64,000 bases of DNA from Botrytis cinerea B05.10 (Eukaryota; Ascomycota; Leotiomycetes; Helotiales; Sclerotiniaceae), in contig NC_037314.1 in NCBI RefSeq assembly GCF_000143535.2, forward strand, positions 186,001-250,000, in the 5' to 3' direction. Shown here in pieces: positions 24,008 through 38,100 of the stretch. Made by a program: the position numbers and the translations under genes. The stretch's first letter is position 1, and each line of letters opens with the position of its first letter. The notes beneath the pieces are model-generated. The model saw only the letters and a list, made by a program, of their open reading frames with translations. It was not told where the DNA came from and made no database searches.

Positions 24008-26615
24008 CTACCTCTACGTCACTACTGAGCACAGGATAATGTACAACGGGAAAATCACTGGGTATGAGGCAAGGTTCACATTTTAAACGCCTTGACGCCT
24101 TCAAATTGCGGGTGGTTGTGATACGATACGATATGATCCCACACAATTAGCGACCGTTGTTGTGTTTGTGCTACCAGGCAGATTGGACGGCAGAAGGTTT
24201 TACATTGTATACTAACAACACGCAGGTAGTTGTCTAGTCACGGCATTTGTTCTCTATATTGAAATTTGCATCAAAGTTCGAAACATTCCGTGCCCTGCCT
24301 AGGTACCTACAGAGACGTCCGAATACACGTACCCGTCGAGCCAGTCACCCGGCCACGCCAGTGTATATATATCTACGAGGAGCATCTCACCAATCTCACT
24401 GCATTGCACGGAGCTGATCGTCCGGCGGCGAATTGATCGTCCATCAAGATACCCCAACCTGGAATATGCACCAAGTTCAGATTTTTCCTCCAAAACTGGG
24501 GCTTTTTATTCAATTTTTTATTCACGTTATTCATTTTATTCACCCCCTTATCGAGATTAGAAGGGGGGTGGCGGGGAACATCGCAATATGTATAATTCCC
24601 ATTAGGTACTTAACATATGCATACTGGTGTCCATTCCGCATCTGCACCTGGATATCGGCAAGCATTCCAAGCCCGCCCACCAGTTCGAATTTTCAATCGT
24701 GAAAGATCTAGATACCCAGGTAGGGCACAGGCTGAAACAGAGTAATGTTGTTAGCAAAAACCTAAATATTTCAAGAGTGGATGGTTCTAGTACCTTCAAA
24801 TTTCATCAACTACTAAGTACCTAGGTAGGCCTGCTCCTCATATATTCCAACCACTTATATCAATTTGAATAAACGTCTAGACATCAGAATAAAAGCATGA
24901 CATGACCTGAACTGAATACTGAATAATGAATACGACTCGAATTTGAACCTAAATGTCTAGAGTCTCCACTTCACATCGACCGGCCACAAAAGAGATCTTA
25001 TACAGCCCCAATATCAAGTCCTCATGATTCATTTCTTTCTTACACTCTCCCTTCCTCCCCTTAATTTACCATTCAACAAAAGGACATTCTCGCTTATTTC
25101 TATAACTACTTCTACCTGACTCTCCATTCTTTTTGTTAATCTTTATCTATTTGACTCCTTCAATCCAGAACCCCATATTCTCATATGTTCTCATCGCCAT
25201 CTCCATCACTTCTTACAGCCAATGCCATTCTCTGCCAGGCTTGTGAATAGACTATTGTGCCAACAATAATATATGATATTAATCCTATCATCTCCATCTA
25301 AAGCCAAAGCAAAGTTAGTATTCTTAGATTATACCCACATCTTCAATCATATAACAAATATAAAAAATCAAGTGATGAGCTCTACCCGATTTATCCGGCT
25401 GAAAAATTCCCATCTGACGAGTATGACTCGATGATCAAATCAAACCTACAATTCTCCATATCTGTTCCTTTTTCCTTAATCCATCATCTGCCCACCTTCC
25501 ACCATTCTTCAACTGAAGATTCAACAATCTCATTTGTTTTCACAATATCTACATTCTCAATTTTCTATAATTCTTCTTCTACCCATTCACACGCTGTACG
25601 AAAAAAGACCAACACGCTCAAAAGATACACACACCCTTTTCAAAATTATACATCAAATTAATTTATCAATATTCAAATCGAAAATTGATGAAAAAAAGTA
25701 ATCAGTTTAGTTTCTTTAATTTTGAATAGTTTAAAAGCCCGTTTTTTTTTTCATACTGCGAGTGTCATAATCTTTGATAGATATTCTCATTCATTCTTAT
25801 AATCTCCTCCCTTACACCTCTCCCCTTCGCACCACTATTTACCCTTACACATTTTCGCTTACCCCCTCATCATTTCCACCTTTTTGATTTCTTTCTTTCC
25901 TTCAAACTTATCACTTACTCTTGTTCTTGTTCTCACGTACATACCGATTCATCTCTTTAATTCATGACCATCTCAACCCCGCCTCTTTATACCCCCCGTT
26001 CCATCCATTCCTTCTATGGAAGCGCATACTGGCCAAAGAATCCAAAGGATTCCGTAGTCGATCGGAGCCCCAAGAGTATGATATAGAAGACGAGATTGGC
26101 CTCCGCACGACAGGTGAAGCTTAGTCAACTCGCAATAACTCTTTCACTAGACCAACATCGTGGTAGATTAGCGAAATACTCCATAGGGATCTGTGGACAG
26201 TTTTACTGGCGGGGGATTTTAGTAAATGCTGCCGTGTAACATTTTGACACTTTACAAGTAGCCTTGTTAACTGTTGAGTGCGAAGATAAGATATTTTTGT
26301 TCGGCATTAGAAGGCAGGGAAGCTAGCTAAGAGTGGGAGAGGGGAAATGGGTTAATCTTTTTTCCAAAAACCCTTGGTGCGTCCAATGCAGTTCTATGGC
26401 GCAGTAAGACCACAACAACCAACGTATGCACCTGCAATAATAGCACGCATGGAATATATATGCTGTGGTTAAAACCGTTGGATATCTGGGTCACGAGGTG
26501 TCTTCCCAGAATGTATTTAAAGCTTGCCCTTTCGTCCTTGCAAGACGCTAAAAAAAATTGTCTTTCTTACAATTTATTCTTTACAATTATCAAACTGCGT
26601 CGCGAGAATTCCACC
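24008..26615. other. intergenic between divergent kinase and methyltransferase relic
   Basis: AT-rich on average with long pyrimidine-rich + strand stretches around 25020-25900. No open frame shows recognisable protein character. It probably contains the promoters for both flanking genes, but no specific binding sites can be assigned. Confidence 0.5.
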
Positions 26616-27590
26616 ATGTCATCCACGAAATCCGACCCAATGAAAACGGTGCCCTCAAGCAAGGACTACCCTCGGTACCTTCCTAATATTGACAATCAAA
26701 TCATCCCTGAGGTGAAGACTTCCCGTGATTTGTTAACTGTAGGGTCGAAGACTGACTTATCAAGGTAGAGCCGTCGCTTGCTTGAAGAATACAGTGGGTA
26801 TACCATCAGATAAAGTCAGAGAACATGTATACGATATCGTAAGATCTGGTTATCCCAATTTCGATTTTTATATATTTGCTGGAAAGTTTCCACTCATAAA
26901 CAGCGTGATAAAGCGTGGAATATCCGTCAATATCCATGCACTGACATGGCCAAATTCCTCGATCCTATGATCGTTCGATCACCGGCATATCCTGAAGTGT
27001 TGTCGCGTCTCAAAGAAGGCCAATCATTCCTTGATGTTGGATGTTTCATGGGATATGACCTGCGTCAACTTATTTTTGATGGGGCGCCGAGCAAGAATTT
27101 GCATGCTGCTGATATCGTCAATCACTGGGAACTTGGCTACCAATTGTTCAACGATAGAGAAAAGTTCCATATCGACTATGTTGAGAGTGATATCTTGAGT
27201 CCCGGGGATGGGTTATTGCAGTTAAGAGGAAAGATTGATATAATCTCCGTGACGCATGTCCTACATCAATGGAATCTGGAGACTCAACTTGCAGCTGCGA
27301 TTCACCTCAGTCTGCTGACGAAAGGGTCCGGAAGTCTTATCATTGGATTTCAGGCTGGAGGTTTAACCACGAAGGTAGGCGAAGTGACTGGGACCAAGTA
27401 TCGAGCCGAGTTACAGACGCCGGAATCTTGGAAGAGGATGTGAGAATCGGTTGGGGAGCAGACGGGAACTTTGTGGGAAACTCAAGTCAGAGTTAGAACA
27501 TGGGAAGATGTTGGCTATGATCCCAAGGATACTGTTTACATGGGAAAGGAACTCCAAATGCTTGAGTTTGTGGTTACTAGGAAGAAGTGA
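26616..27590 (+). pseudogene. SAM-dependent methyltransferase, frameshifted and prematurely stopped
   Basis: Fungal class I methyltransferase of the small-molecule type often found in secondary-metabolite clusters. Exon 1 is 26616-26711, intron 26712-26768 (GTGAAG...CTGAC...TAG), exon 2 26769-26838, intron 26839-26903 (GTAAGA...CAG), exon 3 26904-27590. Protein signals are clear: KDYPRYLPNID near the start, FLDVGCFMGYDLRQL (SAM motif I) and IDIISVTHVLHQW (post-motif region). Two lesions are visible. At 26796-26798 a GGG run has one base too many, so LLEEYSG and IPSDKVREHVYDI are in different frames. At 27441-27443 a TGA interrupts the frame, after which the same frame continues for 48 codons to a natural stop at 27588-27590, ending EFVVTRKK. 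Both must be real, or both sequencing errors, to change the verdict. A truncated protein would lack the last 49 residues. Confidence 0.75.
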
Positions 27591-28335
27591 TATCTGTTCA
27601 AAGATACTTAATTATCCATAGGATAATCAATCGACGGCGTGCGGCGTGCGTTCTCGTCAAATATAGTGCTCGTGAACGCGCGATTGTTTTAGACAGTGTG
27701 AGGTGAATAATGTTGCATAGTTGGCTTCGGGGATGTTTTCACGGCCTAGTTCTCTCTTGCCCACATTTTGTATCCTTTTTGTACCTCTTTTTCCAGATAA
27801 TGAGCGACACTCGTCCGGAAAAAATAGCTCGAGGTAGAAAAATATTTCGGAAACCCCCTCTCATTCGCAGCCACATCCTCGGGGAGCGCGGTATCCGATG
27901 AAGGGGGTGAGAAGAAAGGTAAGAGGTATGCTACCACCTTCACCATTACCACACACAATCGCTGTAAGCCCGCTCATTCCCGATTATCATGCTTTACTGC
28001 ATTGCTTTTGTCTCTATCCCTTTCATCTGCGCGTGCAACCACTATGCAAGACCATACAACCCCCTCATACTCGAGTAAAGCCCAAAAATCTCAGATCCCA
28101 ACCAACATATCTCACCCACACATCCATCCTCCATACATCCATCGTCCATCCTCCACCAGACCCAACCCCTAACCAACAACCTCCAAATCTCCTCCCAAAC
28201 CTCTTCGAAACCCACAAACACAATTAACAACACCACGCATTTGCAGCCCCGCGCATTACCACATACCCAAATTCACATATAAACAAAACCATAGCATTCC
28301 AACAGATCCATTGCATACTACGATATTGGAGGAAA

Positions 28336-28398
28336 TACATACATACATACATACATACATACATACATACATACATACATACATACATACATACATAC
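28336..28398. repeat. (CATA)n microsatellite
   Basis: About 15 perfect copies of the tetranucleotide CATA, the longest perfect simple repeat in the window. Confidence 0.95.
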
Positions 28399-28889
28399 TC
28401 ACCAGCTATCCACGCACCCATCGATCGGTATACAAATATCCATATTCATCATACCCGTGAATTCTCTTTTAATCCAGCCCCCACGCCAGCGGAAAACGAT
28501 TCCGCATATGCTTTTTTCCTCTTTTTCCTCTTTTTCCTCTTTTCCTTTTCACCCTCCAACCTTCAATCCCATGTCCCATCGCCCATTCCATTCTCAACCT
28601 CTACACACAAACCAAGCCAACCCCTTCGATAAGAAACAAAATCCACTCATCCACCTCCCACTCAAACCAACCATATTCACACATCAGCAATAAATACATC
28701 ACCCCCCTCCCCCCCCCATCCCATCCCATCCCATCCCATCCCTAGCACCTTTATGCCCTATCCACCACCAACCAATAAATACATAAACGCATACTCCAAA
28801 GATGAATCTAGGAAGAACAAAAATCGCCCTTCTCCTCTCCTCTTCTCCTCTCCTCTTCTCTTTCTCCAATTCAAAAAAGAAAAAATCCC

Positions 28890-29040
28890 AAAAAAAAAAA
28901 AAAAAAAAAAAAAACATATAAAAAACAAGAGAAAAGCTATATTACTTTCCATTTCCATTTCCATTTCCATTTCCATACTTATATCGATCCCTACATCTAT
29001 ATCTATATCTATATCTATACCTATACCTATCCCTATATCT
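28890..29040. repeat. poly-A followed by CCATTT and ATCTAT repeats
   Basis: An A run of about 25 nt is followed 32 nt later by five CCATTT hexamers and then by ATCTAT hexamers grading into ACCTAT. All are simple-sequence DNA with no mobile element signature around them. Confidence 0.85.
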
Positions 29041-29785
29041 AAACCCATTATATCATCTTAAGACTTCCTACTTCACTCACATATAGCCGACACTATTTCC
29101 GATAAAGAAATCCTTATTCTTCCTTTATACTTTCGAATCACACAATTTATTTAAATATATACATATATACACTCACATACCACATTTGCCTACTATCTAT
29201 CCATCACAAATCTACAAACCCCAACTACTCACCCACAAAAAACATCAAGTTCAATAAACTAGCAAGGGGAATTCATATAGCCAAAAAAAAAATATGTATA
29301 TAACTTTAATTCTATGATATTCTCTATTCACACAATCGACGTAGAAATTCTTACACCTTCGCCATTTTATACATAAATACATGCATATCCATACACCACC
29401 CCGTCCCATCCCATCCCATCCTATAACATTCGTTCGTCTATCAAGGATACTATCTTTCATGCCAAACCTGGTATTTTCAAACATCATGCCCGCTTCTGCA
29501 AAAGAAATTTCAAAAGAAAAATCTCATCAAGTATTGCAAAGGAAATAATAACGCCAGTGCCAGACCGAGCTAACTAAGCTACTTGTAAATTGGCATAAGA
29601 GCACAATATGCAGGGGCGTGCAGTGTGTACTTTTGAAAGACATCTCGTGGTTCAATTGATCCAACCCATTGAACCATATCGTATGGTATATGGATTACAA
29701 TAGAATGATAAACACCAAGCTTTTCTTATTCATTACCGAAGCGGAAAGAAATATGCTTCGGCAAGATATTCAACAAAGTAACACT

Positions 29786-31222
29786 TTATGAGCTTCCAAC
29801 CGCGTTTTTAGCGGCGTTGATATATTCGCTCGCGTGGATATCGTATGAGGGTGCGAATCCACCGAGGAGAGTGAAGATGGTGGTAATTATAAGACCAAAG
29901 ACGATAACTTTGCGGAGGACTGGTCGGCGAGAGCCTAAATCTGCCCATTGGCGTCCACCTTCTGCAAGATAACCCTTGATCTTTTCAGCGCCAAGCTTGA
30001 ACCAAACCATTCCACCGAGAGCAATCGCATATCCGAAGCATTGAAGTGGGGTGATGAATGTTCCCCAGATGATGATGGAAAGGCAGACGAGGAGAATATC
30101 TTTCAAAACACCGCAGAGAGTGAAAATGAGAACCGAGGTTTTGCCAATCTACATGTAACGTTAGTTGCGAATTCCAAATTCACCAAAGAATATTTTCTTA
30201 CCAAGAATACGACAGAAACGTTCAACATGAATGCGCACATGGCATTGGCCAAAAGGGTCCAGAATCCAACATTGTAGAAATCGCCCATGGTCATGGTTGG
30301 AATTTCCCAGAAAAGTGCGACGCAGAAGTTCATGATGGCACAAACTGGAGCGAAATAGTAGAGGGATACCAATGGGTCCATCTTGAACTCGGCAGAGCTG
30401 AGAAGTCTTTGGACCATGACAATTCGAATAGCCTCGAAGACGATACCTCCAATTTGGAACAGAACACCAATGACAACAAAGTCAATTTCTCCAATGGATG
30501 CGATCACAACACCGATAACAATGAAGGAGACGTTGAAGAGGGTTTTCATGTTTGGTTCGGCAACTCCAAGGGCCCAACTGGTGAGCAAGACTGCGACAGG
30601 AGTGGTAGCCTGCAATTGAGCGTTAGCACATGGAAATCAGATCTTTAGCTATTCAACATACCTTGAGCATCTGAATGAAAGAAACACTGAGGTAGAGATA
30701 TGTCAAGTTTCCGCAGATCAAACTCAAACTGAAGAAAATTCCAATGGGCACGATAGCTCTCAAGTATACACGACCCGTCATCTTAACCGTCTTTCGTCCA
30801 TCGAGAAGCTTCGTCGTGCGGGCGAGAATTTGCGTCATCAATGTCGCAAATCCAAGATGCCACGATGTGAGGAAGATTGGGAAATCTGCAGAACTGTTAA
30901 TTCATGGTCGCGAGTAGAAATGGTGCAATCGCAGGAGGCGACCAATCTAGAGGAAAACGTACGAAATCCGACCGTCGACAAGATCCATTTGTTGAACAGA
31001 ATAACACTGGAACTGAAGAAAATCCATGTCCTTTTGGCAAGGAGTCAGCGAATTGTTTGCTTTGAATGATGATGGAATCTCAACTCACATAACATAAAAT
31101 GCTGGGTGCACAGCAGCCTTTGGAGGCTCTGATTTCTCGGCGGCAGGATTGACGGTTGGAAGGACAGGAGCATCTGCCGACCTGGAGATCTCTCCGGAAA
31201 TTCGAACCTTTTCTTCAGCCAT
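29786..31222 (-). CDS. glfB: TPT/DMT-family nucleotide-sugar transporter, probable UDP-galactofuranose transporter
   Basis: A Golgi-type solute carrier of the triose-phosphate/nucleotide-sugar transporter family. Five exons on the minus strand (31222-31089, 31030-30963, 30885-30662, 30609-30202, 30148-29786) join in frame to 398 aa. Junctions are consensus: GTGAGT, GTACGT, GTATGT and GTAAGA donors, with CTGAC or CTAAC branch points in several. A hydrophilic N-terminus (MAEEKVRISGE, Pro/Ala-rich) is followed by about ten hydrophobic segments. Family landmarks seen are SSSVILFNKWILSTVGF, YLRAIVPIG, FIQMLK then ATTPVAVLL, and SSAEFKMDPLVSLYY. The tail is charged, with a last membrane segment near IVFGLIITTIFTLLGG. 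In Aspergillus fumigatus the UDP-Galf transporter GlfB is encoded beside the mutase glfA. Here the mutase lies 3.6 kb away in divergent orientation, which supports this assignment. The substrate itself is inference; other transporters of this family look similar. Confidence 0.8.
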
Positions 31223-32090
31223 GATTGTGAGTTGTATTGTTGAAGAATTGGTAAAATGATTCCTCAAATTCGTTGGAGATGTTTAACGTGAAAGATCACA
31301 ACGTAGGTAAGGGTAGCAATAAGGGTTGTGCAGTGTACGCGTTTTCCTGTGTGCCAAGCACTAGATAACGATCGGAAAGGTCAGAATTCCCAATGGAGAA
31401 CGATTGTCGAGATCCTTTTCGCGATGGGGGGCGAGAGTCAAAGATTTAAAGGATTGAAATTTGGTGTTATTTTTTATTTATTTTTGCCAAAGAACAAAAT
31501 GGTGAAGCAGAGGCGAAGAAGTGAATTGAGGGGAGAAAAGAGTGAAATGACAAGAGCAGAGAAGAGAAGACTGAAATGAGAGAGAGAAGGTAGACCTTAT
31601 GTGTTTACGGCCCTCTGTTCTTCTTATGGATGGATCTGCTGGGGACCACCAGACTCAACCACCCAATCTCGAGCCAATCTCAATTACCACTTTGATTTGG
31701 GGACAAAGTTCTCGAGATGATTTCCATGCGACCTAGGCTCTATCTAGCTTACCGGCACAGAACGAGAGTGAGTAGGCAATATAGGACAGGCGTGTATGTG
31801 TGTCCTGCGAGCCATCTACATCCTCGTTCTCGCGGGCGCCCTCTGTGAAAATGGATGCTGGATTGGACTGGACTGGGTAGGTAGTGAGTAAGGTTCAGAG
31901 TGGATATTCATCTACCCGGCTAGACGAATGCTGGACCCAGATTAAATTACACATCATACGTAACTCTCTGTCAGGGACTGGTGGGCTCGCTATCATTTTC
32001 ATTATCATTCTCATTCTCACTCTCATTCTCACTCATGTCCTGCGCCGCTTACCTAGGTAGGTAACATCTGGCGTGGTTAGCCGCAGGAGT

Positions 32091-32142
32091 ACATGAGTAT
32101 ATGAGTATATGAGTACATGAGTATATGAGTATATGAGTGTAT
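32091..32142. repeat. 8-nt GAGTATAT tandem repeat
   Basis: About six and a half head-to-tail copies of GAGTATAT, with two copies varied to GAGTACAT and GAGTGTAT. Confidence 0.85.
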
Positions 32143-32643
32143 TTCATTTACATGACCTACCCGTCTACCTATCTACCCACGTACGCACAATTTACAAAGT
32201 CCCCAAGTACATACTAGATACTCACTCCCTCCCTCACCACCTAGCCCTTCGTCGTGTTCGAGTTATTTATACACCCAAAGCTTAATCCGGAGCCATCTCT
32301 TCTCGAAGGTTTCAGAGCAGCCATTGGAAAAGCGTTAGTGAATCTTTATTTAGATGGGCGTGAACATTGTCTAGCAGCAACAGGTAGAACGACAAGTCCT
32401 GCCTGTCTGGGTACAAAGGAGGGACTTCATCCATCCGGTCCAAATCGATTCATGCTGTGGCTTGACCTTACCCGTTAAAGTGCGCCGTCCGGAGAAAGAA
32501 AGAAAAAGGGCCGGCTAACGCGCAATCACTTTCACACCCTTCGATCTTCCCCCCTTTTTCATCTCGAGGCAGCGGCAGTGACAGGGTTATGAAAATGCAT
32601 GCGACGAAGTGTGTCTGTATTTATTATTATGTATTGGAGTGCC

Positions 32644-32687
32644 ATCCAAATCCAAATCCAAATCCAAATCCAAATCCAAATCCAAAT
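32644..32687. repeat. (CCAAAT)n hexanucleotide repeat
   Basis: Seven to eight perfect copies of CCAAAT (TTTGGA on the other strand). It is internal and isolated and does not match the fungal telomere repeat. Confidence 0.9.
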
Positions 32688-33546
32688 GCTTATTAGAGCG
32701 ACGGTAACGCAATTCGACCACGGTGTACCCAGCCCGAGTCACATCCCGCGCTACTCTCCATCTAATCACCGTCTGGAATGTGTGAATCGTCCCAGGTAAA
32801 GAAAGCAGAGGAATCTATTTCTATTTCCGTCAATCACAGTGACTTTGCGACACAGCCCTCGTTCTGATCATCGAGCACGCGAATGCTGGTTAGAGATATT
32901 GAAACGTTTTGGCAGTAGATCTACAATCTTTTGACTCTAAACTTTACTCAATCTCAAATTCTCAGCCTCGTCATTTGCAAAAGGTGATACCGGCCGTTGG
33001 TGGTGAACTTCTGGCGCCACCCCCTGAATAAATCTTTTTGGCTTTCCTGCCCCTGCTGCGTCTGCGAAGATCAAAAGTTACACCAAGAGATCTGGCAATG
33101 GCATCATCATCATTGGCCTTCTCGCCCCCCCTGCTTCATTCACGATATACTCTACTCCAATCTAAATCTAATTACTTGGTCCCATCTTGACGTTCTCCAG
33201 AGGGGTACCCAGAGGGCCCCAAGCTCAGTGTTGTAAATTGGCTACTCCCGTGCTACGGTATGATAATTTGATTGATTTACTTGCGAGATTAGTCGAATGT
33301 GCTGATCCGTTTCATCTGTCTTTCTGTCAACGTCAATCCTGGCGTCGGCCACTCGATGGCCAGATAAATTGTGGACTTTAGCGGATAGACACCGCAAAAA
33401 GGTCGGTCTAGCAGATACATCGAACTAACTTTTTCCAAAGTTGTGGAGAAGCTCGACTTGTCTCAGAGATGAGATCCGGACACCCCAACAGACATGCTGA
33501 TACGGTCATTGAGGATATTCCCAGTAATCTCATCCTCGCCTGAAGT

Positions 33547-33996
33547 TTACTTGCAACCGATTTTCATTTGTATAAGACTGCACACCTTTTTATATGCCTC
33601 ATCATGTTTGGAGATCAGCGGACCATCCATGTTGATATTCATTTGACGAGAGTCTGACTCGAATGCTCTACCAAAAGATTGCAGTTTGTAGAAAGGTCGA
33701 GGGCACCACCACGCACCCGGGTGATGAAGGGAAATTCTCATCACAACGCCGGTAGCATGCATGGTGCTTCCCGAGGGCTTCGTGCATTGCGGCAAATAAA
33801 CGGTGAACGGTGAAGGCGCACAAGAGACGTAGACGGGAAGAAGTTGGGGGATAGTGTCTTGTCGATCAAGGAAAGGAACGGATGGGATCAGTAAGTGTTC
33901 TGTAGACTTGTCCGATATATACTCTGCGCGTGCCCACTCCATGTTGCGATGCTCGGCCAAGAACAACTCCCCAAAGGTTGTGGAGAAGGAGGCCAT
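33547..33996 (-). CDS. hypothetical 149-residue protein
   Basis: An uninterrupted ATG frame with balanced composition, for example GELFLAEHRNMEWARAEY near the N-terminus and LQSFGRAFESDSRQMNINMD near the C-terminus. No domain, signal peptide or membrane segment is recognised. It lies in the 3.6 kb between the transporter and the mutase. It may be a lineage-specific gene, an exon or a chance frame; composition is the only support. Confidence 0.3.
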   Translation of the reverse strand: MASFSTTFGELFLAEHRNMEWARAEYISDKSTEHLLIPSVPFLDRQDTIPQLLPVYVSCAPSPFTVYLPQCTKPSGSTMHATGVVMRISLHHPGAWWCPRPFYKLQSFGRAFESDSRQMNINMDGPLISKHDEAYKKVCSLIQMKIGCK

Positions 33997-34001
33997 CCAT
34001 C

Positions 34002-34508
34002 ATGGAATCAGCAACATCAAAATCAAACGCACCAGACGATCCCATTTGGAGCCTGCAAATAGATTACGAATGTACTGTAACACGTATTCCACCGTTTGGA
34101 ATCCCAAGGCATCTAGGACGATCCAACTGTTTTTGGTTGCTTCCTTGCTATAAGGTTACAATTAGAGTTATTCAAGACATCTCGCGCGTGTGAGTAAAGG
34201 AGTGGCATAAACACTGCCGTTTTCGATGTTTGATGTGTTCTCTTCCGATGTTGTCGTCTCATGCTTCCTGCGCAGATGAAGTTTTATATTCTTTTAATAT
34301 CCTGTCCCAAGGTTCGAGAATCGTCCTTTCAAGGGTTGATGCCGAGACCAAACCAATAGATAAGCTTTTCGTGATCCATGCTTCAGATTCCATTTCCTTC
34401 TTATCCAAATTTGGCTGTAGCGTTTACCATCATTATCCGTCTGCCGGTCCAGAAGCGCTGCTCAATGTTCGCGCAGAGGAGAGAAGACGGGAACATGAAC
34501 AACCCTAG
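34002..34508 (+). pseudogene. possible two-exon hypothetical gene, out of phase
   Basis: Two + strand frames look protein-like. The first runs from an ATG near 34002 to 34193 (MESATSKSNAPDDPIWSLQ, then DYECTVTRIPPFGIP). The second is the downstream part of the 34230-34508 frame (SQGSRIVLSRVDAETKP to ERRREHEQP). A good donor GTGAGT at 34190 and acceptor GCGCAG ending at 34275 lie between them. Joining these sites gives phase 2 against phase 1 and an immediate stop. Either the gene is broken by a one-base change, or another splice site is used, or this is not a gene. No family is recognised. Confidence 0.3.
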
Positions 34509-34840
34509 TCCAGATAGGTAATTAATTTGAGTTGAGAAAGTCGACTCTAATCCCCTTCGTCCCTCGAATCCTTGTCCAAGGTACGTGGGCTCTTTCACCC
34601 TCATTTTAACAACCCACCGAGATTCTTCAATTGGCGTGTTCCATAATTTTCCCAAGTGCTGTCTGTCATTTCATACCGGTTGGTGGGCAGATCGAGTATA
34701 AGGGAAAGATACATCTAGCCACCTTTGCGTTGCACTTCTGATCCGTTATTAAGTCTCCCCATCCGCCTCTCTCTTCTCAAGAACCATCTCCAATTCATAT
34801 CCGATTATACCCTTCAAACAACATTCTATAGACGTACACA

Positions 34841-36857
<2,017 letters not shown>

Positions 36858-38100
36858 ATGTGCCTTTAGGAGTTTGGAAGAAGGATAAAGGAGTCGAGAG
36901 ACCGGGAAGAGTCTATTAAAAATCACTGTATGCGTCTTACCTTGAATGAGGTTTGAGAGGATGTATTTGCTGGCTGGTGTTTGCTTATTGCGACTTAGAT
37001 ACACACATATGCGATTTGAACTCGTATACTAGTTCTGTTATTGAAACATAGCGAGAGTTTTATTTGAAGAGCTTGTCTATTTGCTAGCTACTTTTTAGAA
37101 ATAGATTCTAAATAGAAAGAATTTATATTGTACGATTTTAATTACATGATTTATTGATTGTAAGCAAATGATGAATCTTTCTGGTGATTGTTGAGGGTAG
37201 ATCTCAGATCATAATGTTTCCTCCCTCTTTCCTTTCCTCTTTCCGTGTTTCCCACCGCATGCATCATCTTGGATATAAACCTTGTTGAAGTGGCGGGGGA
37301 TGTGAATTTTATTGTGCGAGTGAAGGGAGTGAGGCAGCTTTGGGCGACGGGGTAGTGGGGGTAGTAACTCAGACGGAATAGAGTCAGGATCACATGCCTC
37401 TGCTGTTCCATCTATCATTCTGATATGAGTTACTAGTATCATAGTTCTTCCCTCTTTAGTCAATTGGAATTGGTGTTACTGGGGCTACTGGGGTTATTGA
37501 GAATATGTCATGTGTAATGTGTAATGTGTAATGTGTAATGTGTAATGTGTAATGTGTAATGCCTGGATCTAGTATTAAAACACCTTTGTTTTTGTTTTTT
37601 TGGTTCTTCATTTTCTCATGCTGAGATTGCAGGGGGGTAAAGTTATGCGCATTGGATTGATTGGATTGGTGGGTGGGTGAGTGGATGGATGTATGTATAT
37701 ATATATATATATGTATATATGTATTGAGAAAACCTGGTAGATGGGAGATATAAATATAACGGTAAATATATAGTGTGTGTGGATAGATAGATAGGTAGAT
37801 ATAAGATAGTATGCTACAGGACAGGGTATAGAACAATACCCACGCGAGTTCATCTGAGAACCCTAAGAGGGAGAAAGAGGTAAAGAAACTAGAAAAGAAA
37901 AGAAAAGAATAGAAAGGAAAAGGGGCAGGGAAGACGGCAGGAGAAGATATCGAGGAAACTAGAAGTATAATAAATAAACACACTCATCCGCCGAGACATT
38001 CGGTTCCTCCCACGCTATGAGTAATCAAATCAAATGTATCCCCCTCCTTCATTCCATCCGATGCCATCCAACATTCATCGTAAACCTCACCCCATAACCC
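36858..38100. other. intergenic with heptamer repeat
   Basis: The first 300 nt probably hold the mutase 3' UTR: AT-rich with no open frame. (GTGTAAT)n lies at 37511-37560 and a TA/TATG run at 37691-37720. The long minus-strand frame across 37456-37983 translates these repeats and is not a credible gene. Confidence 0.6.
37511..37560. repeat. (GTGTAAT)n heptanucleotide repeat
   Basis: About seven perfect head-to-tail copies of GTGTAAT. Confidence 0.93.

Larger units (their letters stand above)
27591..29785. other. microsatellite-rich intergenic DNA
   Basis: Dense simple repeats: (CATA)n at 28336-28398, CTCTTTTTC-type repeats at 28511-28550, (CCCAT)n at 28717-28742, CCTCTTCTC repeats near 28830-28863, poly-A of about 25 at 28890-28914, (CCATTT)n at 28946-28975 and (ATCTAT)n at 28993-29040. 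Open frames here are translations of these repeats and are not genes. Confidence 0.8.
31223..33546. other. intergenic leader region with tandem repeats
   Basis: It contains an ATTCTC-type run (31994-32035), an 8-nt GAGTATAT repeat of about six copies (32091-32142) and eight CCAAAT copies (32644-32687). No gene is recognised. The 250 nt upstream of 31222 carry GA-rich sequence on the + strand, which is CT-rich on the transporter coding strand, as expected for its leader. Confidence 0.6.

Noticed and set aside
28699..29061. Open frames on both strands around 28.7-29.1 kb
   Set aside because: They are translations of poly-A, CCATTT and ATCTAT microsatellites (runs of Phe, Lys, or Ile/Ser).
32644..32687. 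Interstitial telomere repeat
   Set aside because: The unit is TTTGGA, not the fungal TTAGGG.
37456..37983. 175-residue minus-strand open frame
   Set aside because: It translates a heptamer repeat, TA runs and Ser/Phe/Tyr-rich simple sequence; no protein-like composition outside repeats.
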